DNA of 8,308 bases from Deltaproteobacteria bacterium (GTDB lineage: Bacteria; Desulfobacterota; Desulfobacteria; Desulfobacterales; C00003060). Shown here piece by piece: positions 1 through 5,673 of the stretch. The DNA is taken from the NCBI GenBank assembly GCA_003647435.1, contig QMMV01000065.1, forward strand, positions 1 through 8,308, written 5' to 3'. The position numbers and the translations under genes were made by a program. Each line of letters begins with the position of its first letter. Positions within the stretch are counted from its first letter, which is position 1. The notes below the pieces were generated by a model. That model saw nothing but the letters and a program-made list of their open reading frames with translations. It was not told the DNA's origin and made no database searches.

Positions 1-695
1 AACGCCTCTTTGAGGGCTTCCCTGGCATTAGCCGTTTCCATCTGGTAGCTCTTTCTATCACCGAACATGGGCGCAGATTCAGCTGCCTCGCGAAAGGGAC
101 CATAAAAGGAAGACGCATACTTCACGGCGTAGGCCAAAATACCCGTATCCTTAAACCCCTCTGACTCCAAGGCCTCCCTGATTGCCTTCACCCGTCCGTC
201 CATCATATCCGAGGGTGCAACGAGATCAGCCCCTGCTGCGGCGTGAGAAAGTGCCACACGGGCAAGGACCTCGAGGGTGGCGTCGTTATCAACCTGACCA
301 TGCTTTATAATACCGCAGTGACCGTGATCGGTGTACTGGCAAAGACACACATCTGTGATAAGGACGAGTTCCGGAATCCGTTCCTTAACAGCGGCCACGG
401 CCCGCTGCACTATGCCATCTGGTGCGTATGCCTCCCTGCCCATTTCGTCTTTGCGCTGCGGTATGCCGAACAGGATCATCGCCGGAATTCCCAGCGACCA
501 AACCTCTTCTGCCTCCTTTACCAGCTCATCGACTGAGACTCGATAGTGGCCCACCATGGAAGCGATAGGCTCCCTTTCCCCTGTGCCATGTTTCACGAAT
601 ATGGGGTATACCAGGTCGTCAACGCCCAGGGTCGTCTCCCTCACCATCCGTCTAATGGTGGCATTCCTCCTCAAGCGCCGTGGCCTTGTGATCAT
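1..695 (-). CDS. hemB: Porphobilinogen synthase (5-aminolevulinate dehydratase), C-terminal part outside window
   Basis: This cytoplasmic enzyme condenses two 5-aminolevulinate molecules into porphobilinogen, the first common step of tetrapyrrole (heme, siroheme, cobalamin) synthesis. I read the frame from ATG at 695 to base 1 with no stop, giving 231 complete codons of a family usually about 325 residues long, so roughly the last 90, including the Schiff-base lysine, lie beyond the window. The metal motif DVCLCQYTDHGHCG spans residues 115-128; its cysteines C117, C119 and C127 mark the zinc-dependent class. The block KYASSFYGPFREAAESAP starts at K192, the first active-site lysine, and GDRKSYQM follows. 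The start is supported by GGAGG seven bases upstream. It lies 174 bases downstream of the AAA+ gene on the same strand with no clear terminator between, so cotranscription is possible. Nothing odd is seen in the visible part. Confidence 0.97.
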   Translation of the reverse strand, partial: MITRPRRLRRNATIRRMVRETTLGVDDLVYPIFVKHGTGEREPIASMVGHYRVSVDELVKEAEEVWSLGIPAMILFGIPQRKDEMGREAYAPDGIVQRAVAAVKERIPELVLITDVCLCQYTDHGHCGIIKHGQVDNDATLEVLARVALSHAAAGADLVAPSDMMDGRVKAIREALESEGFKDTGILAYAVKYASSFYGPFREAAESAPMFGDRKSYQMETANAREALKEA

Positions 696-710
696 CTCCT
701 GTCCTCCCTT
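696..710 (-). promoter_or_regulatory. Shine-Dalgarno region of hemB
   Basis: On the minus strand AAGGGAGGACAGGAG directly precedes the ATG at 695. The GGAGG core (703-707) sits seven bases from the start codon, which is close to ideal, and a second GGAG abuts the ATG. This fixes the hemB start. Confidence 0.75.
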
Positions 711-869
711 TTTCCTCTTACCCTCACGGGTGGTCCGTACCGCTCCCCTGCTTATCTAAGGTCATATCACAGCTGCAGGACATCACTTCCGATATATCGC
801 GAGACGAGGATTTTCATCTCTAAAGATCTCTGAACTCCGATTGAGACTAAGACTGGAGGGAGCGTAGGT

Positions 870-2675
870 TTAGGATATTGTTGGATCTTGGCTATAGTAC
901 TTTTTGATGAGCCCGTCAATATATTTCTCCGGGTCCAACACCGACTCACCGGTTATGGTAAAGGCATTGTTGCCGATCTTATCTCTCACTAACTTAAGGC
1001 CGTACTCCAACTCGTTGGCCAATTTCAGGCATACCTCTCCAATTTCCCGATCCTGAACCACGGCAAGGCGTATGACCTCGTCTATGGCACTATCCGATAA
1101 GGTCACCTTGATGCCCAGCTGGGAAAATAAACCCTCGATCTGCGTCTTTACCGCGGTGCACATCTCCTTGAAATCACCAAAACCGGTATCGATATCGGAG
1201 ATGGATTTGAGGGTTTGTTCCGCGATTAAATCTATCCGTTCCTCGCTTAGCTGGAGACCTAATTTCGACTCAAAATCACGTGCCTTCTGAGCTATGGTGT
1301 CCTTCACTCTCTTCTTTTCACAGGCAGCCGCGCGCTCGAATCGTTGATTCATATTCGAATCATCTCCATCCCCTCCCGAGTCAAGCCGTGCGAGCTCCTT
1401 ATCCGGATCCGCCGCAACCTCTTGGGTAACCAGCAACCGATCGATGGCGGTAGAGGGAAGATGCTTTTCAAAGGGCATGAGCATTCTCTCAACGGCACTC
1501 ACCAATCCTCTCGCCCCGGTCTTCTCATGGGAGGCCATCTCCGCCACCCTCTCAAGCGACTCATCCTCGAACTGGATGTTAATCCCATAGGCCATGAAAT
1601 CCCGCTTTTTGCTGAGGATTATGGGGTTATTCGGGTTCTTGAGAATCTGCACGAAGTCATCCTTTGTGAGCTCATCGAAGACGACTATGACCGGAAGTCG
1701 ACCGATGAATTCAGACTCAAATCCAAACTCGATAAGATCCTGCGCCCGAACCTGTTTTAAGATATCCATATCCACTTCCGAGGACTGAATGTCCGCCTCG
1801 AATCCTATGCCCTGGCGTTTAAGCCGTTTTTTTATGATATCCGCCAGCCCCTCAAAGGCACCGCTCATGATGAACAATATATTCTTGGTGTTTACCACCT
1901 GTTTTTCCCGCTTCCCCGTTCTTCGGTACTGCTCGATTGCCTGGATTTGTGAGATCGGATCATGGGGCACTTTGAGATCCACATCCGTCTCCTCCATTGG
2001 CTTTAAGAGGGCCCTCTGTACGCCCGTTCTCGAGACATCATGACCGATGATATTCTGGCAGGAGGCAATCTTATCGATCTCATCTATGTACACGATGCCA
2101 TTTTCAGCAAGGCTTATGTCATCCTTGGCTTCATATACCAGGTCTCGAATCAAATCCTCGACATCACCGCCAACATACCCCGTTTCACTGAATTTCGTGG
2201 CATCGCCCTTGACGAATGGAACGCCTATCTTCTGGGCTATCAGCTTTATCAAATATGTCTTGCCCACGCCCGTAGGCCCTATCATGAGAATATTGTTCTT
2301 GATCATCCCTACGGAAAAGGGCTCCTCCTTTTTAAAACGCCTACCTCGAGATTTTGTCCGGTTGAAATGGGTGCAGATCTTGGTCGACAGCACGCCCTTT
2401 GCCCGGTCCTGCTTGATGACATACCCGTCCAAATAAGCCTCCAGCTCTTCGGGCTTCATATCAAATGCGGGGACCCCTTTCTTCTTTTGAGCCCCCTCAC
2501 CGCCTTCTTCCTTCGTCCTGGCATCGCTCTGGGGAAACAGCACTGGAGAGACTATCTTGATCCGATCACCGTATTTCTTCGAAAGGTAATCGCTTAACTC
2601 CTTTTCCAATTCCTTTTGGCTGGGGATCCTTTGGTCCTGGCCCTTGTCCTTGTCTAAACCGCTATCAAAATCCAT
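870..2675 (-). CDS. ClpX-like AAA+ unfoldase without zinc finger, with C-terminal extension
   Basis: A 601-residue AAA+ ATPase of the HslU/ClpX clade, expected to unfold proteins by threading them through a hexamer pore. Visible in order: a charged N-terminal region (1-75) with no cysteines, so the ClpX zinc finger is absent; Walker A GPTGVGKT (133-140); pore loop GYVG (166-169); Walker B IVYIDEID (194-201); sensor 1 around NILFIMSGAF (265-274); the tripeptide IGF (290-292), which in ClpX docks to ClpP; arginine finger in GRLP (R326); sensor 2 in TGARGL (R389). The second pore region between residues 230 and 263 is about 11 residues longer than in ClpX and carries GKREK where ClpX has RKH. 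After an acidic linker (432-441) come about 160 extra residues, the last 80 resembling the AAA+ small subdomain again. ClpX is usually about 420 residues. AAGGAG five bases upstream supports the ATG. The substrate is unknown; all core ATPase residues are present. It is not canonical ClpX, HslU or Lon. Confidence 0.9.
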   Translation of the reverse strand: MDFDSGLDKDKGQDQRIPSQKELEKELSDYLSKKYGDRIKIVSPVLFPQSDARTKEEGGEGAQKKKGVPAFDMKPEELEAYLDGYVIKQDRAKGVLSTKICTHFNRTKSRGRRFKKEEPFSVGMIKNNILMIGPTGVGKTYLIKLIAQKIGVPFVKGDATKFSETGYVGGDVEDLIRDLVYEAKDDISLAENGIVYIDEIDKIASCQNIIGHDVSRTGVQRALLKPMEETDVDLKVPHDPISQIQAIEQYRRTGKREKQVVNTKNILFIMSGAFEGLADIIKKRLKRQGIGFEADIQSSEVDMDILKQVRAQDLIEFGFESEFIGRLPVIVVFDELTKDDFVQILKNPNNPIILSKKRDFMAYGINIQFEDESLERVAEMASHEKTGARGLVSAVERMLMPFEKHLPSTAIDRLLVTQEVAADPDKELARLDSGGDGDDSNMNQRFERAAACEKKRVKDTIAQKARDFESKLGLQLSEERIDLIAEQTLKSISDIDTGFGDFKEMCTAVKTQIEGLFSQLGIKVTLSDSAIDEVIRLAVVQDREIGEVCLKLANELEYGLKLVRDKIGNNAFTITGESVLDPEKYIDGLIKKYYSQDPTIS

Positions 2676-3216
2676 CGATTCTCCTTGCCTTCTTTCTTAT
2701 ATATAGCACGAACGTCATTAAAAAGATAGTCATTATAGCCCGCATTGCAACCACCCTTTGGATTTAAGTTCTTCGATTTATATGCCCAGCTGCAACCGCA
2801 TTTGTAAATACAAAGCTCTCATTTAGATGCAATCTGCCGGCGAGCAATTCTGCCTTTTTTCATCAAAACCAGGCCTCACAAGGGACCGTGCATGTGGAAA
2901 CTCCCTTTCAACTCCTCTTTTGAGTCGATCAAGCTGAAAGCCATTTTAAAATAGCATATTTCTGGGCCGGAAAATACCTTGAGAACTCTCTGCATGTACT
3001 TATCGGCCTATCTATTCCGATTAGTGCAACTTTTTTCGAACCTTTGGCGTCCTGGGGGGTATTCATCAAAATCCATTGAGTCTTCCCTCTGTCTATCGAG
3101 GTCTTCCTCTTCCATAATATTTATATACCACAGAGCACTTAAGATGCCCTATATCAGGGACTAGCCCTGTTTACAATGCCTTTACCTGTCCAAGTTTATC
3201 CGGGTCATGGTTGATT
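2676..3216. other. Spacer of 541 bases, no convincing gene
   Basis: I read both strands and found no gene I would defend. On the minus strand there is a 35-codon frame (3008-3115), acidic at its start, with no Shine-Dalgarno; it contains the same 12 bases (3065-3076) that open the ClpX-like gene (2664-2675). A 14-codon basic frame (2819-2863) also lacks a ribosome site. A TATAAT hexamer on the minus strand (2732-2737) is a possible -10 for the ClpX-like gene, but I see no matching -35. A five-pair hairpin at 3155-3169 has no T-tract. The ClpX-like promoter is expected somewhere here. Confidence 0.5.
2681..2686 (-). promoter_or_regulatory. Shine-Dalgarno of the ClpX-like gene
   Basis: AAGGAG on the minus strand lies five bases before the ATG at 2675. 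This is a good match and spacing and supports that start. Confidence 0.7.
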
Positions 3217-5116
3217 TCATTGCATTGAAATTATATAGGCCTTCCCATCGGAAAAGAACCGATCTCCCGTAAAATTCCGCCCGATTTGTGGCTTAACGAG
3301 TTGCACCTTCTGAGAACTTCTCATATTGCCGGTCAGATTGAGATCTTGATACAATAACTCCCGCTCAACATCTGTGTAAGGAGAAATTTTAGGAATAACG
3401 CCCCATTTAATAGCGTTAATAGCATTCACCATACCAACATATATATAGCCTCCATTTCTCAACCTTGAATTTGTCCGCCATATCCTTAGGTGATGAGCGT
3501 TACCGTAGCTAATCGCTGTAGTTGATTTTATGAAGCTCATATCCTGAACTCTTGCATTCCAGAAGGAAGGTGAAATTGGAGCAGACAAATATTGATTTTT
3601 TAATAACACTGCCCTAAGTGCATTGATAAATGAACGGATACTTGCCTTTTCGGTTATAACCCATCCTCCCTGCTGGATGATATTTATGAGATGTGGATTA
3701 TCTTTAGCGATGAAAATAATATTTACAGGTTCCTGTCTTTCACCAGTCACTGTCTCGGTATATTTCAATTGTCCATTGGAAAAAATATCCGTTGCACTGT
3801 ATACAATAACATTTTGGTTAGATGGGGCAGATGCAGGTAAGTAATGGTATTTTGATGCAAATCCGACATAGAACAGCATAGCGATTAAGAGCAGTCCGAC
3901 TGAAATCGAACGGGCTGCTCCAACCGGGGATATAGATTTATCCTCCTTATTTTTCTGAGCGATCCATTCGCAAAGACTGCCTGCTATAACAAGCCACATT
4001 GCCCCGACTAGATAACCGCCCCATATGTCGCTTATATAATGGACTCCAAGGTATATCCTGCTAAGACCAATCGCTAAGATTATGGTAATTGTTATGAAAA
4101 ATATGTTTACCTTTCTCTTCCATGTTTTGGCAAAGCGAATAAGGAGGTAGCCCACAAACCCATAAAAAGCAAATCCTATAGCAGCATGCCCGCTTGGAAA
4201 GGAAAAGGAGTGTTCCACATAAACAGCCAGCTCCGGACGGGGCCGGTGGAAAGCCAGTTTTCCAAAATATGTAAATGCCTCACTGCCGGTCACTGCTATA
4301 AAAAGTGGCAGAATGAGATAGTTTTTCCGCCATAGCAAAAGAAGCGCAACTGAAATAGCAATGAAAGCCAGGATGACCTGACTTTTGCCAAGCAATGTTA
4401 TCCAACTGAAAATATCTGTCAAATCATCTGTACGAAAGGCCGCGAGAAGATTTGCGATGCGGATGTCTACTGCTACGATTGGATCAGATGTTATCAGGTC
4501 TTCTATGACTCCAGCCAACAAAGCCAAAATATAGATAAACGCCAGCATTAGCATGGACAGGGGCAGTCCTGAAAATGTTGACGTTTGCAAACGTTTCTGA
4601 AAAAAAGAGACAACGACAGGGTGTTTTTTTAACCATTGAACCACATGTTCGTTGTTTTGCACTGCCTGCTTGACAGATTTCCATAGGGAATTGACAACGC
4701 TAAAAAATATTCTACCTTTGCTGGTAATCAGCCATTTAACGCTTGGTATAAACCGGCCAAGAAAAATACTCTTTACACCATGGGCGTCCATGAAATGCCT
4801 TGCTTTTTCAATATGTTGGGCCTTGAGGAACCAGAAGCCTTCTCTGACCCATTTTGCGCCATACCTTTTCCCAAGATAGTAATTTATGTTATCTCCCATA
4901 ATTGCACCTATGGCGGAAAACCAGATGAGATCACCCACATCTATATAGCCACGTGCAGAGATAGCGCCAAGGAAAAGGATGATCGTTGATCCGGGTAAAA
5001 ATAGGCCGAGGCCGATGGTTGTCTCCAGTGATGCAGCTAAAAAAAGCGATCCAATACGCCCCAACCCCGAAGTGCTTGAGCGATGGAAGAATGTTATTGA
5101 TGAGATTATCAATCAT
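3217..5116 (-). CDS. DedA / PAP2 phosphatase / LssY C-terminal fusion protein, frameshifted near the start
   Basis: An inner-membrane protein of three parts, 632 residues if one base is removed from the A7 tract at 5039-5045 (numbering below uses that reading). Residues 1-127 are the first half of a DedA domain (acidic E31 in SLETTIGLGLFLPG, GDNINYYLG near 75, GRFIPS with R121). DedA proteins include undecaprenyl-phosphate transporters. Residues about 185-385 are a PAP2 acid phosphatase with all three motifs: KLAFHRPRP from K286, PSGH 307-310, and SRIYLGVHYISD (352-363) with H359 and D363; the family removes phosphate from lipid phosphates such as undecaprenyl diphosphate. Residues about 421-632 match the LssY C-terminal domain. 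Several hydrophobic segments are evident. I place the start at ATG 5116 (MIDNLINN); no Shine-Dalgarno is visible. The uncorrected frame can only begin at TTG 5112 and then yields a non-membrane, non-DedA first 23 residues. The second half of DedA appears missing after K127. The gene is either decaying or keeps only its PAP2-LssY part. Confidence 0.85.
5039..5045 (-). other. Frameshift site: seven-base A/T tract in the DedA N-terminus
   Basis: The minus strand reads GC-TTTTTTT-AGC. The upstream frame encodes a plausible DedA start ending in HFGVGAYWIAFF; the downstream frame continues LAASLETTIGLGLFLPG. With six Ts the two join as YWIAFLAASLETTIG, which is what DedA proteins look like. So one base is extra here, by true mutation, slippage or sequencing error. 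Confidence 0.8.
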
Positions 5117-5383
5117 TGCGTAAGTTCTATGGCAATGGGATACGGATTGCAAGGTTCGCGGGGCAATTCCAATGATAGATTACGGTTCAAGGGTGTAATG
5201 CCTGGAACAGGACGATTTGTAAGTGATGGACTTAAAGAGGAGAAAAATGCGGAAATAAAAGCACAGTCTGGTGGAGGGCTCGCCGCCTTCCGGAAATTCA
5301 GTCTCCCCAATGCCATTACATCGAAAATCCATTATTTACAATACCCTGAGAGCTTCCAGGTGCCATTCTCCGCGTCTATATGC

Positions 5384-5410
5384 GGGAAATGTTTTTCTCC
5401 ACATTTTCCC
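5384..5410. repeat. Bulged inverted repeat
   Basis: GGGAAATGT (5384-5392) pairs with ACATTTTCCC (5401-5410) with one bulged base and an eight-base loop. It is not followed by a T-tract on either strand, so a terminator role is doubtful. It lies 15 bases before the REP-like palindrome. Confidence 0.4.
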
Positions 5411-5425
5411 CAAACAGAGAATGGA

Positions 5426-5455
5426 CCTGCCTGCGCCGAGGCTTCGGCAGGCAGG
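5426..5455. repeat. REP-like palindromic element
   Basis: CCTGCCTG (5426-5433) pairs with CAGGCAGG (5448-5455), and inside, after a two-base bulge, CCGA (5436-5439) pairs with TCGG (5444-5447) around a GGCT loop. This gives 12 base pairs over 30 bases, far GC-richer than its surroundings. The form matches dispersed intergenic palindromes (REP or BIME units) known from many bacteria; only one copy is in this window, so dispersal is inferred. Confidence 0.65.
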
Positions 5456-5456
5456 C

Positions 5457-5480
5457 GTGGGTTCGATTCCCGCTGCCATA
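5457..5480 (+). pseudogene. tRNA or tmRNA 3'-end fragment (T-arm and acceptor strand)
   Basis: GTGGG-TTCGATT-CCCGC (5457-5473) forms a five-pair stem (one G-T wobble) with a seven-base loop carrying the invariant TTC and the conserved A, exactly the geometry of a T-arm. The next seven bases, TGCCATA, would be the acceptor strand. No matching TATGGCA, D-arm or anticodon arm lies at the right distance upstream, where the palindrome sits instead, and no CCA follows. I therefore read it as a fragment, either left by integration or carried with the repeat. Confidence 0.5.
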
Positions 5481-5570
5481 TCAAACTCGGTGATATCATA
5501 ACCCGAGTCTCCAGCCCTGATTCATGCTTACGTCACAAAGGCATCCTGAACTTGAACATGATATGAGAAA

Positions 5571-5589
5571 CCCATAACTTGTTTATGGG
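5571..5589 (-). terminator. Possible weak terminator of hsdR
   Basis: CCCATAA and TTATGGG form a perfect seven-pair stem with a five-base loop, 85 bases beyond the hsdR stop. On the minus strand it is followed by TTTCTCATAT, a poor T-tract. The position suits a terminator; the stem is AT-rich and weak. Confidence 0.35.
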
Positions 5590-5673
5590 AAACGTGGAAT
5601 TTTGTTATGAGTCTCCGATAGAAAGAACACAGCTTAAAATGAATGTAACGAAACAGCGACGCTCTCATGCCAC

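Larger units (their letters stand above)
5117..5673. other. Spacer of 557 bases with repeats and a tRNA-like tail
   Basis: No protein gene is supported. An open frame on the plus strand (4979-5566) crosses this region but merely translates the palindrome and the tRNA-like tail. The spacer holds a bulged hairpin (5384-5410), a REP-like palindrome (5426-5455), a T-arm-like sequence (5457-5480), a weak inverted repeat ACTCGG/CCGAGT (5485-5508) and a seven-pair hairpin (5571-5589). A weak promoter-like pair on the minus strand, TTGCAA (5147-5152) and TAGAAC (5124-5129) spaced 17 bases, would start transcription almost at the ATG of the DedA-PAP2 gene. Confidence 0.6.

Noticed and set aside
767..817. 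Sixteen-residue frame (MKILVSRYIGSDVLQL) between the ClpX-like gene and hemB
   Set aside because: No good Shine-Dalgarno and no conservation evidence; kept only as a note.
2040..2597. Open frame of 185 codons on the plus strand
   Set aside because: It lies wholly opposite the ClpX-like gene, whose motifs are unmistakable; the translation resembles no family and is an antisense shadow.
2819..2863. Fourteen-residue basic peptide (MKKGRIARRQIASK) on the minus strand
   Set aside because: No ribosome site upstream and too short to support from sequence alone.
3155..3169. Hairpin CAGGG/CCCTG downstream of the DedA-PAP2 gene
   Set aside because: Only five pairs and no T-tract on the minus strand, so not a credible terminator.
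5113..5316. Open frame of 67 codons on the minus strand upstream of the DedA-PAP2 gene
   Set aside because: No ribosome site, proline- and serine-rich random-looking product, no recognisable motif.
5340..5480. Complete tRNA or tmRNA gene
   Set aside because: Only the T-arm and a possible acceptor strand are present; no D-arm, anticodon arm, matching 5' acceptor strand or CCA could be found.
4979..5566. Open frame of 195 codons on the plus strand
   Set aside because: Its first part is antisense to the DedA start and its last part only translates the palindrome and the tRNA-like tail (PACAEASAGRRGFDSR), a known kind of false gene.
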